From positions 172,101-236,100 of the forward strand of contig CACWID010000002.1 of assembly GCA_902760865.1 (NCBI GenBank): a stretch of 64,000 nt of DNA, written 5' to 3'. The stretch is from an uncultured Bacteroidales bacterium. Its GTDB lineage: Bacteria; Bacteroidota; Bacteroidia; Bacteroidales; Muribaculaceae. A model generated the notes under the pieces. It did no database searches and was not told the DNA's origin. It saw only the letters and a list, made by a program, of their open reading frames with translations. Every line of letters starts with the position of its first letter. The first letter of the stretch is position 1. A program made the position numbers and the translations under genes. This document shows positions 36,358-43,453 of the stretch, in pieces.

Positions 36358-38600
36358 AACGTCACATACCCCAACGCATTGATGCCGGCCATGGGATAGA
36401 AGCGCGGATCGCTGTAGAGGGTGTACTTTGCATCCTTGCTGCCGCCGGGATACAGGGCACAAGTCTGCGAGTAACCGTTGGTCTCATACTTCTCGTTGAA
36501 CAGGTTGTAGATGGTGACACCGGCCGTGATGCTGCGGATGTGCGGCAACTTGAAGGTGTAGCCCAGGTCCAGGTTGTTGACGAAGTAGGGATCCAGCGAG
36601 TCCTCCTTGCGCTCAAAGTTGTCGAGGTACTGGCGCGACACATACTGCGACTGCAGCGAGGCAGTGAAGCCCTTGTAATCCAGGGCAATTAGGCTGCCCA
36701 CAACCACGCTGGGCGAGAAGGCGATGGTGGTGTTGCCGGCATGGATTTCGGTCTGGGTCCACAAGCTCTCCCACTGGTCGTCATAGTCGCCCACATAGCC
36801 CACATAATCCTTGATGCGGTTGCGGCTGAAGGTAGCATTCACATCCCAGCGCAGCCAGTCAGTGAAGCGGTAGCCAGCCATCAACTCGACGCCCATGCGG
36901 TAGCTGTTGGGCACATTCTCGGCCATCAGCTCGCCGATCTCGTTGATCTTGCCGTTGAGCACGAGCTGGTCCTTGTAGTTCATATAATAGAAGTTGGCGG
37001 CAGCACTGAAGCGGCCCGAGCGGAACTCGTAACCGGCCTCCCAGTCATAGAGCTTCTCGCTCGTGGGATGCTTGAGGAACAGGCCGTCGGTGTAGTTGTT
37101 GCGCGTGGGCTCCTTCTGGGCCACGGCAAACGAGGCATAGACACGGTGCTTGGGAGTAATCTGCCAGTTCAGACCGGCCTTGGGGTTGAAGAAGTTGAAG
37201 GGCTCGTCGATGTCGAGGACCTGCAGACGCTCGGGGTCGGCGGTCCAGTCCCACTTGTCGTTGTCACCCGTGATGCGGTAGCCGATGTGGCGGAACTGCA
37301 GGTCGGCATAGGCGCTCAAGCCGCCCACAATCACGTAGTTGCCCTTGGCGTAGATGTTGAAGTCGGTCTTGCGGCCGTTGTTGCGGTAGTACTCGTGGTC
37401 GGGCGCCAGCGTGCTCGTGTAGTTCTCGACCCAGATGACCTGGCCGAAGTGGTCGTTGCTGTAGCGGTTGATGCCGCCGCCCAGCGTGGCTGCTAGGCGC
37501 TCGCCGCTGTACTGCAGCGAGAACACTCCGCCGCCGAAGCCGCTATCGACGCATTTCTTCCTCACCAGGCTGGCCTTCTTGACGGGACCCTCGGCCGTCA
37601 CGACGGGTTGCAGGCCGTACTCCTTGAGCGTTCGGGCGTTCTTGTACTCCTGGTAGTAGCCGTAGCCGTCGGTATAGTGCAGAGCCACGTTGAGTTTCCA
37701 CTCGGGGTTGAAGGTCTGGTTCAGGATCAGCTGGTAGTGGGTCTGGCGGTAGATGTCTTTCTGGTCCTTGTAGAAACCCGTCACCTTGTCGTCGTGCTTG
37801 ATTTCGCCGTTAGGGTTGTAGGTGCGGCACTCATTCAGGTCGTCGCGGCTGATGCCGTCCCAGGCGTGGTAGGTGTCTTCCTTGCCGCCAAAGGTGATGA
37901 ACCTCAACGACGTCTTGTCGTTGAAGTAGCCCACCTGGCCGAAGTAGCTCACCAGTTCGCTGCTGGCGCGGTCGCGGTAGCCGTCGCTGCCGATGCGCGA
38001 CAGGCGCGCCTCGATGGCCCAGTGGTCGCCCAGCATGCCGGTGCCCACGCGCAGGGTCTCCTTGTTGGTGTTAAAGGAGCCGTAGCTGCCCGACACCTCG
38101 GCATAGGCGTCGCGCGAGAAGCTCTGGGTCCTCATGTTCACGCTGCCGCCGAAGGCGCCCGAGCCGTTGGTCGAGGTGCCAGCGCCGCGCTGTACCTGGA
38201 TGTCGCGCACGCTCGAGGCAAAGTCAGGCGTGTTCACCCAGTAGATGCTGTGGCTCTCGGCATCGTTCAGCGGGATGTCGTTCACCGTGATGTTGATGCG
38301 GGTGGCGTCCGTACCGCGCACGCGCATCGACGTGTAACCCACGCCAGCACCCGCGTCGCTGGTGGTGATTACGCTCGGTGTCATCGTCAGCAGGAACGGG
38401 ATGTCCAGGCCATGGTTTTCGGCAGCCAGTTGCTTGGCAGTCACATTACTAAACGCTACAGGAGTGTTTGCACTCGCACGAGTGCCCAGCACCTCCACCT
38501 CGCTCAGGGCGACGGTAGGCACTGTGTCGGTTGCGGCAGTCTGTGCCACCGCAACGAGGCCAGCCAGCATCGTGGCAGCCGTCAGAAAGATCTTCTTCAT
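36348..38600 (-). CDS. TonB-dependent outer-membrane receptor, probably for thiamine
   Basis: About 750 residues from the ATG at 38600 (MKKIFLTAATMLAGLVAVAQ); the frame's upstream ATG at 38651 lies in the riboswitch expression platform. It lacks the SusC N-terminal domain. The plug (VEVLGTRASANTPVAFSNVTAKQLA, MRVRGTDATRINITVNDIPLNDAESHSIYWVN, RDIQVQRGAGTSTNGSGAFGGSVNM) and 22-strand barrel ending GINALGYVTFRF are typical. A TPP riboswitch in its leader makes thiamine or a thiamine precursor the likely substrate. No thiamine synthesis or PnuT-like gene is adjacent. Confidence 0.88.
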   Translation of the reverse strand: MKKIFLTAATMLAGLVAVAQTAATDTVPTVALSEVEVLGTRASANTPVAFSNVTAKQLAAENHGLDIPFLLTMTPSVITTSDAGAGVGYTSMRVRGTDATRINITVNDIPLNDAESHSIYWVNTPDFASSVRDIQVQRGAGTSTNGSGAFGGSVNMRTQSFSRDAYAEVSGSYGSFNTNKETLRVGTGMLGDHWAIEARLSRIGSDGYRDRASSELVSYFGQVGYFNDKTSLRFITFGGKEDTYHAWDGISRDDLNECRTYNPNGEIKHDDKVTGFYKDQKDIYRQTHYQLILNQTFNPEWKLNVALHYTDGYGYYQEYKNARTLKEYGLQPVVTAEGPVKKASLVRKKCVDSGFGGGVFSLQYSGERLAATLGGGINRYSNDHFGQVIWVENYTSTLAPDHEYYRNNGRKTDFNIYAKGNYVIVGGLSAYADLQFRHIGYRITGDNDKWDWTADPERLQVLDIDEPFNFFNPKAGLNWQITPKHRVYASFAVAQKEPTRNNYTDGLFLKHPTSEKLYDWEAGYEFRSGRFSAAANFYYMNYKDQLVLNGKINEIGELMAENVPNSYRMGVELMAGYRFTDWLRWDVNATFSRNRIKDYVGYVGDYDDQWESLWTQTEIHAGNTTIAFSPSVVVGSLIALDYKGFTASLQSQYVSRQYLDNFERKEDSLDPYFVNNLDLGYTFKLPHIRSITAGVTIYNLFNEKYETNGYSQTCALYPGGSKDAKYTLYSDPRFYPMAGINALGYVTFRF

Positions 38601-38655
38601 GCAATAATTCGTTTTCTCAAGCTTCGCAACGGATTGCGAAACTTGAATCAATAAA

Positions 38656-38736
38656 TGTTCTCTACGCCGGCATTATCCGGATCAGATCCCATGGGTATGT
38701 TCTCAGCCCCTGATACAAACGGGGCACCCCAAACTC
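38656..38736 (-). promoter_or_regulatory. TPP riboswitch (THI element)
   Basis: On the minus strand the conserved blocks occur in order: GGGGTGCC, GGGGCTGAGA, ACCC, ATCTGATCCGGATAATGCC and GGCGTAGAGA. These are the P1/P2/P3 and pyrophosphate-sensor elements of the TPP aptamer. It sits between the promoter at 38752-38783 and the receptor ATG at 38600. Confidence 0.93.
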
Positions 38737-38750
38737 ATTGAATCACGGCT

Positions 38751-38800
38751 GCAAAGGTAGTGCTTTTTTTGCAACGCAGCAAAAAAAGCACTACCTTTGC
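38751..38800. promoter_or_regulatory. Perfect 22-bp inverted repeat with two crossed divergent promoters
   Basis: Arms 38751-38772 and 38779-38800 are exact reverse complements around a 6-nt centre. Plus strand: TTTG (38768-38771), 20-nt spacer, TACCTTTG (38792-38799). Minus strand by symmetry: TTTG (38780-38783), 20 nt, TACCTTTG (38752-38759). One promoter drives the riboswitch-receptor and the other the four-helix-bundle gene. The -33 elements cross each other at the centre. Confidence 0.85.
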
Positions 38801-38810
38801 ACAATTAACC

Positions 38811-38863
38811 ATCTAGACAGTCTAGACTATCTAGATCATCTAGAAAATCTAGACCCTCTAGAA
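38811..38863. repeat. TCTAGA micro-repeat filling a 5' leader
   Basis: Five or six TCTAGA words make up most of the leader between the plus-strand promoter and the ATG at 38880. Confidence 0.85.
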
Positions 38864-38879
38864 AAAAAACAGCATCCAC

Positions 38880-39560
38880 ATGAGCAATCCAGGCCGCCAA
38901 GACCCCGCCAACCAGCTGGAATCCGTCCTCCGCAAGCAGACCGACTGGAAGAGCCTCTGGTTCTACCAGAAGACCGTCGTGCTCTACCAGCTCACCTACG
39001 CCTTCACGCGACGCTTCCTGCCCGCCCACGGCGACCGCACAGTGGACCAGATGGTACAGGCCGCCCGCTCTGGCAAGCAGAACATCGTCGAGGGCTCAGC
39101 CGACGGAGTGACATCAATGGAACTGGAGCTGAAACTGCTCAATGTCGCCAGGTCAAGCATCCAGGAACTGCTTGAGGATTACGAAGACTATCTGCCCGCC
39201 CACCGTCTGGAGAAATGGACGCCAGGGCATCCCCGATTTGACGCGATGCTCAACTATTGCAGGAACCATAACCAATTGGAGGACTACGAACCGTTTTTCG
39301 AGAAATGGACCGACGAGGAGGCAGCTAATATCGCGATCACCCTATGCCGCATGGTGGACAAGATGATGATGACCTATCAGAAAAAGAAAGAAGAAGAGTT
39401 CGTCACCGAGGGAGGTATACGCGAACGCATGACCGCAGCCCGACTGGGATACCGCTCCAACCAACGCGACACCATCGAACAACTCACCCGCGAAATCGAA
39501 GCCCTCAAGGCCGAAAACGCCCAACTAAAAAACAAACTCAACCAACTAAGACAATTGTAA
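38880..39560 (+). CDS. Four-helix-bundle protein (S23/IVS-like) with coiled-coil tail
   Basis: 226 residues. The core (~15-160) resembles the 23S rRNA intervening-sequence/Avd four-helix-bundle family: WFYQKTVVLYQLTYAFTRRFLP, then TVDQMVQAARSGKQNIVEGSAD, with the family's 'A-R-S-x-x-x-N-I-x-E-G' helix, and LELKLLNVARSSIQELLEDYEDYL. A C-terminal coiled coil follows (IEQLTREIEALKAENAQLKNKLNQL). Function is unknown; no reverse transcriptase or rRNA gene lies nearby, so neither a diversity-generating element nor an rRNA insertion explains it here. Confidence 0.8.
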   Translation: MSNPGRQDPANQLESVLRKQTDWKSLWFYQKTVVLYQLTYAFTRRFLPAHGDRTVDQMVQAARSGKQNIVEGSADGVTSMELELKLLNVARSSIQELLEDYEDYLPAHRLEKWTPGHPRFDAMLNYCRNHNQLEDYEPFFEKWTDEEAANIAITLCRMVDKMMMTYQKKKEEEFVTEGGIRERMTAARLGYRSNQRDTIEQLTREIEALKAENAQLKNKLNQLRQL

Positions 39561-39602
39561 CACAGCCATAGTCCGACATTGATAATTTTCAACAACCAAT
39601 CA

Positions 39603-39637
39603 CTATCTCTAGAACATCTAGTATCTCTAGAACATTC
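39603..39637. repeat. TCTAGAACATCTAG micro-repeat
   Basis: Three CTAGAACAT/CTAGTAT words downstream of the four-helix-bundle gene. Confidence 0.7.
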
Positions 39638-39733
39638 CTAACCTTTTTATCATTGACGCCCCCACCTCCACCACATTATCTTCGACAGAAAATGACCAGC
39701 TATCAATGCCATGCCCACAATCCACACCCCTGT

Positions 39734-39862
39734 CCCCGTGGCCGTGCTGTCCGGGTATTACGAGCCACTGGCTCGTATCAACACAAGACATCTATCTGCC
39801 AGAAAATCAGTTAACTAAGCAAAATTTAACAATATTTTAACACTCCCCCCCCCGATTTTTTT
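39734..39862 (+). repeat. ~130-bp duplicated upstream element, copy 1
   Basis: Order: GGCCGTGCTGTCC, hairpin TACGAGCC-act-GGCTCGTA, TATCAACACAA, CTATCTGCCAG, AACTAAGCAAAA, TTAACAATATTTTAACACTC, a long C-run and a T-run. Copy 2 lies inverted at 52295-52425. Its T-run end points to the aldo/keto reductase gene 169 nt away. Confidence 0.85.
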
Positions 39863-40030
39863 TCAAGAAAAAGACCTCATCACAAATAAAGAATATCTGA
39901 TTTCCAGCGAGCTCTTGTGAGCAATCTTAGCTACTGAAAACAAAAAAACATTATCTTTGCAATCTGGATGACAATGCATTATAGAGCCAGACTTCAAGAC
40001 TGAAATCATTTTTAAACAAACAGGATAGAT

Positions 40031-41395
40031 ATGGGCAACAAGAAGAAATCGGACATGAATCGCCGGCAGTTCCTGCACAAGCTGGGACTGGGCGCCGCAG
40101 TGATGGCTACGAATCCGCTGGGCGTGCTGGCGGGAGAGACGGGCAGGCCGCAGGCCAGTGGTGAGGACAACGCGCTGAACCGGATGACCTACCGGGTGCA
40201 GCATGGTTCGGGCGACAAGGTGTCGCTGCTGGGCTTCGGCATGATGCGGTTGCCCGACGACCAGGAGGAGGTGAACCGGCTGGTGGACTATGCGATCGCG
40301 CATGGGGTGAACTACTTTGACACGGCGCCGATGTACAAGGGCGGCAACAGCGAGCCGATGACGGGCAATGCGCTGAGCCGACATCCACGCGAGAAGTATT
40401 TTGTCGCCACCAAGCTGTCGAACCAGCGGGAGAATCTGTGGTCGAGGGAAGACGGGCTGAGGATGTATGAGCAGTCCTTCGAGCGGCTCAAGGTGGACTA
40501 CATCGACTACTACCTGCTGCACAGCGTGGGCGGCGGGGGACTGGATGCCCTGAAGAAGCGCTTCATGGACAACGGCCTGCTGGAGTTCCTGCTGAAGGAG
40601 CGCGAGGCCGGTCGCATCCGCCACTTGGGCTTCTCCTACCACGGCGACGTGAGCGTGTTTGATTACCTGCTCGACCATCAGGATGAATACCATTGGGACT
40701 TCGTGCAGATCCAGATGAACTACCTCGACTGGCGCCATGCTTCGCTCAACAAGTCGGGGTGGAAAAAGGATGCCGATGCCGAGTACCTGTATGACAAGCT
40801 GCAGAAGACCGGCGTGCAGACGGTGGTGATGGAACCGCTGAGGGGCGGTGCGCTGGCCAGCCTGAACGAGGACCTCGCCCAGCGGCTCACGGCCATACGC
40901 CCTGACGACTCGCCAGCCACGTGGGCCTTCCGTTGGGTAGGCTCCCACCCGAATATCCTGACGACGCTGAGCGGCATGAACCAGATGGGCCACCTGGAGG
41001 AGAACATACGCACCTTCTCGCCCCTGGAGCCGATGACGGACTCCGAAAACAAGCTCCTGGAAGAGATTGCCGACGTGATGGCAGGCTTCCCCGTTATTCC
41101 GTGTACCACCTGCAGCTACTGCATGCCGTGCCCCTATGGCGTTGACATCCCGGGCAACTTCGCCTACTACAACGAGGCGGTCAATCAGGGGATTCTGCCT
41201 CTGCCCGACAAGCAGGCGGCGGACTACATGGCCCGCAAGCAGCAGTTTGCCGACGGCCTGCGCCAGGCGCTGCCCGACGCATCGACCTGGGCCACACAGT
41301 GTGTCGACTGTGAGACCTGCCTGAAGAAGTGTCCCCAGCAGATACGCATTCCCAACCAGATGGCGCGCATCGTCGAGACGCTGAGGAGAAGGTAA
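40031..41395 (+). CDS. Aldo/keto reductase with ferredoxin-type iron-sulfur domain
   Basis: 454 residues. The N-terminus MNRRQFLHKLGLGAAVM has a twin-arginine-like RRxFL motif, so it may be exported by Tat or anchored. The AKR barrel follows (LLGFGMMRLP, DYAIAHGVNYFDTAPMY, YFVATKL, VDYIDYYLLHS, GRIRHLGFSYHG). The C-terminal ~110 residues carry two cysteine clusters, CTTCSYCMPCPYGVDIP and CVDCETCLKKCPQ, expected to bind two 4Fe-4S clusters. This is the family of 'aldo/keto reductases with 4Fe-4S domain' common in anaerobes; the substrate is unknown. It ends at a bidirectional terminator. Confidence 0.9.
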   Translation: MGNKKKSDMNRRQFLHKLGLGAAVMATNPLGVLAGETGRPQASGEDNALNRMTYRVQHGSGDKVSLLGFGMMRLPDDQEEVNRLVDYAIAHGVNYFDTAPMYKGGNSEPMTGNALSRHPREKYFVATKLSNQRENLWSREDGLRMYEQSFERLKVDYIDYYLLHSVGGGGLDALKKRFMDNGLLEFLLKEREAGRIRHLGFSYHGDVSVFDYLLDHQDEYHWDFVQIQMNYLDWRHASLNKSGWKKDADAEYLYDKLQKTGVQTVVMEPLRGGALASLNEDLAQRLTAIRPDDSPATWAFRWVGSHPNILTTLSGMNQMGHLEENIRTFSPLEPMTDSENKLLEEIADVMAGFPVIPCTTCSYCMPCPYGVDIPGNFAYYNEAVNQGILPLPDKQAADYMARKQQFADGLRQALPDASTWATQCVDCETCLKKCPQQIRIPNQMARIVETLRRR

Positions 41396-41417
41396 AACCT
41401 GAGATTTCGTCTGAGCA

Positions 41418-41454
41418 TGTTTTTTGGGCCGAGGCTCCGCCACGGTCCAAAAAG
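41418..41454. terminator. Bidirectional terminator between convergent genes
   Basis: TTTTTTGGGCCG (41420-41431) and CGGTCCAAAAA (41443-41453) form a stem around AGGCTCCGCCA, with T-runs on both strands. Confidence 0.8.
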
Positions 41455-41510
41455 CCAATAGCTAAGGACAAAAAAGCTAAAGGCTAAAGGCTAACAGCTA
41501 AAGGCTACTT
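41455..41510. repeat. GGCTAAA micro-repeat running into the GlmU-like stop
   Basis: GCTAAAGG units repeat about five times and overlap the stop codon (41505-41507) of the minus-strand gene. Confidence 0.8.
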
Positions 41511-42701
41511 GTACCGATCGCTGATGTTGTAGATGGCCTTGTAGATGTCGCGATCGACGTCGGTCAGGGTGATGTTGCGACGGGCCATGACGCGCTCGGC
41601 GATGGTGTAGAAGGTCTCGAGCGGGACGTTCTTGAAACCCGCGGCAGCGCTGCCCTCCTGGAAGGAGGCGACGAAGTTGCGAGGGAAACCTGCTCCGTGG
41701 ATGTTGACGCCGACGCCCAGGACGGTCGCCGTGTTGATCATGCCGTTGACGCCAATCTTGCTATGGTCGCCCATGAAGAGTCCGCAGAATTGCAGACCCG
41801 TGCGCTCGAAGCGCTTGCTGGCGTAGTTCCAGAGCTTGATTTCGCCGTAGTCATTCTTGAGGTTGCTGGCCGTGGTACCGCCGCCGATGTTGCACCACTC
41901 GCCGATGACAGCATCGCCCAGGAAACCCTCGTGGGCCTTGTTGCTGTAGCCGATGAAGACGCTGTTCTCGACCTCGCCGCCGATCTTGCAGTGAGGCCCG
42001 AGGGTGGTCGCGCCATAGACCTTGGCACCGATCCTCACCTTGGCGTCGTGGCAGGCGGCAAAACCGCCACGGATGCAGGCACCTTCCATAACCTCGACAT
42101 CCTTGCCGATGTAGATGGGGCCGCCGTTGGTGTTGAGCATGGCGCCCTCGACGAATGCTCCGGGCTCGATGAAGATGCGCGAAGGATCGCCGATGACGGT
42201 ATTGGTCTCCGACAGCGGCTGGGACTCACGTCCCGCCGTCAGCCGCTCGAAGTCCTGTGCCAGTACCACGCCATTGAACTCGAAGATGTCGTACAGATGC
42301 TTGACAATGAGCGGGATGTCCTTGGCATAATGCACGCGGGTGTAGTGGTGGGCGTCATAGTCGTGGGCGCTGCCGTTGAAGGCGATGAGGTCCTCGCCGA
42401 CCATCAGTGCCTCGCCAGGCTCTAGAGCGAGCACCTGCGCGGCGAGCTCGGGCGTGGGGATGATGTGGCCGGCCACCATCAGGTTGACGGTGCGGCGCAC
42501 GTGGAGCGGGAACTTCTTCTTGAGGTAGCGCACGGTGAGGTAGCTGTAGGTAGCCTCGCCGAGCATCGCCTGCCACTTCTCGCTGATGGTGGTGATGCCC
42601 ACGCGCAGCAGTGCGGTGGGACGCGTATAGGTAAACGGCATCAGGTGCTTTCTCACCTCGTTGTCGTCAAACAGGATGATGTTGCGTGCTGTCTTCTTCA
42701 T
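41505..42701 (-). CDS. GlmU-like putative sugar nucleotidyltransferase
   Basis: 398 residues, cytosolic. The N-terminal part (NIILFDDNEVRKHLMPFTYTRPTALLRVGITTISEKWQ) matches the degenerate NTP-transferase domain of 'putative sugar nucleotidyl transferase' proteins rather than true GlmU, whose GxGxxxR loop is absent. The C-terminal half is a left-handed beta-helix of hexapeptide repeats (GPIYIGKDVEVMEGACIRGG, VYGATTLGPHCKIGGEVENSVFIGYSNKAH). Acyl- or nucleotidyl-transfer in cell-wall or surface-sugar synthesis is likely. The divergent promoter region is shared with rfbC. Confidence 0.83.
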   Translation of the reverse strand: MKKTARNIILFDDNEVRKHLMPFTYTRPTALLRVGITTISEKWQAMLGEATYSYLTVRYLKKKFPLHVRRTVNLMVAGHIIPTPELAAQVLALEPGEALMVGEDLIAFNGSAHDYDAHHYTRVHYAKDIPLIVKHLYDIFEFNGVVLAQDFERLTAGRESQPLSETNTVIGDPSRIFIEPGAFVEGAMLNTNGGPIYIGKDVEVMEGACIRGGFAACHDAKVRIGAKVYGATTLGPHCKIGGEVENSVFIGYSNKAHEGFLGDAVIGEWCNIGGGTTASNLKNDYGEIKLWNYASKRFERTGLQFCGLFMGDHSKIGVNGMINTATVLGVGVNIHGAGFPRNFVASFQEGSAAAGFKNVPLETFYTIAERVMARRNITLTDVDRDIYKAIYNISDRYK

Positions 42702-42734
42702 TGTAATCGGTCCGATTCATTGCAATTTGGCTTG

Positions 42735-42742
42735 CAAAAGTA
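42735..42742 (-). promoter_or_regulatory. -7 box of the GlmU-like gene
   Basis: TACTTTTG on the minus strand, 34 nt before the ATG, back to back with the rfbC promoter. Confidence 0.55.
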
Positions 42743-42762
42743 CTGGTTTTTCTTGAATTAAG

Positions 42763-42793
42763 TTGCATTGATGGCCAAAAATGGCTAACTTTG
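42763..42793 (+). promoter_or_regulatory. rfbC promoter
   Basis: TTG (42763-42765), 20-nt spacer, TAACTTTG (42786-42793); the ATG follows after 28 nt. Confidence 0.75.
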
Positions 42794-42821
42794 CGAGTTG
42801 ATTAACCATAAAAGACAAGAA

Positions 42822-43379
42822 ATGAACTTCATCGAACAGGCCATCAAGGGCGTTTGGGTCATTCAGCCCGAACGTTTCGGCGACAAGCGCGGATACTTCA
42901 GCGAGGTGTTCAAGCAGTGGGAATTTGACGCACACGTGGGTCATGTGGACTTCGTGCAGGACAACGAGTCGTTCTCGACTCGCGGCGTGCTGCGCGGCCT
43001 GCACTTCCAGCGCGGCGAGTGGAGCCAGGCCAAATTGGTGCGCGTCTCCCAGGGTTGTGTCCTGGACGTGGCAGTTGACCTGCGTCACGGCAGCCCCACG
43101 TGGGGACAGCACGTGGCCGTCGAGCTGAGCGCCGACACGGGACGCCAGCTGTTCATCCCACGTGGTTTTGCCCACGGTTTCGTCGTACTGAGCGACGTGG
43201 CGCAGTTCCAGTACAAGGTGGACAACCGCTACGCCCCGCAGAGCGAGGCGACCCTGCGCTTCGACGACCCCAATCTGGCCATTGACTGGCGCATTCCCCA
43301 AGCAGACATGCTCCTCAGCGACAAGGACCTGAAAGGCCTCTCGCTCAACCAGATGACCCCAGACTTCCTCGGCTTCTGA
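42822..43379 (+). CDS. rfbC: dTDP-4-dehydrorhamnose 3,5-epimerase
   Basis: 185 residues from the ATG at 42822; the earlier ATG at 42798 is 4 nt from the -7 box and is unlikely. Cupin-fold epimerase of dTDP-L-rhamnose synthesis, cytosolic. Family motifs: GVWVIQPERFGDKRGYFSEVFKQ, FVQDNESFSTRGVLRGLHFQ (catalytic His in RGLHFQ), KLVRVSQGCVLDVAVDLRHGSPTWG, and QLFIPRGFAHGFVVLSDVAQFQYKVDNRYAP, where the conserved Tyr acts as acid. The other rhamnose genes (rfbA, rfbB, rfbD) are not in the window. Confidence 0.95.
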   Translation: MNFIEQAIKGVWVIQPERFGDKRGYFSEVFKQWEFDAHVGHVDFVQDNESFSTRGVLRGLHFQRGEWSQAKLVRVSQGCVLDVAVDLRHGSPTWGQHVAVELSADTGRQLFIPRGFAHGFVVLSDVAQFQYKVDNRYAPQSEATLRFDDPNLAIDWRIPQADMLLSDKDLKGLSLNQMTPDFLGF

Positions 43380-43424
43380 AGGCAGGGCCAACAATAATTA
43401 TCCATTTAAAGGGAATAGCGCATA

Positions 43425-43443
43425 AAAGCCATCCATTGGCTTT
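43425..43443. terminator. Weak hairpin between convergent genes
   Basis: AAAGCCA and TGGCTTT form a 7-bp stem between rfbC and the DUF6056 gene; the T-tract is short. Confidence 0.4.
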
Positions 43444-43453
43444 GCTGAAAGCA

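Larger units (their letters stand above)
39561..40030. other. Intergenic region with repeats, no gene
   Basis: Contains a TCTAGA micro-repeat (39603-39637), the ~130-bp duplicated element (39734-39862) and a TATCTTTG -7 box (39952-39959) for the aldo/keto reductase, whose leader is about 70 nt. No reading frame here looks coding. Confidence 0.7.

Noticed and set aside
39863-41458. Antisense open frame of 531 codons over the aldo/keto reductase gene
   Set aside because: The plus-strand product has clear catalytic and cysteine motifs; the antisense product has none.
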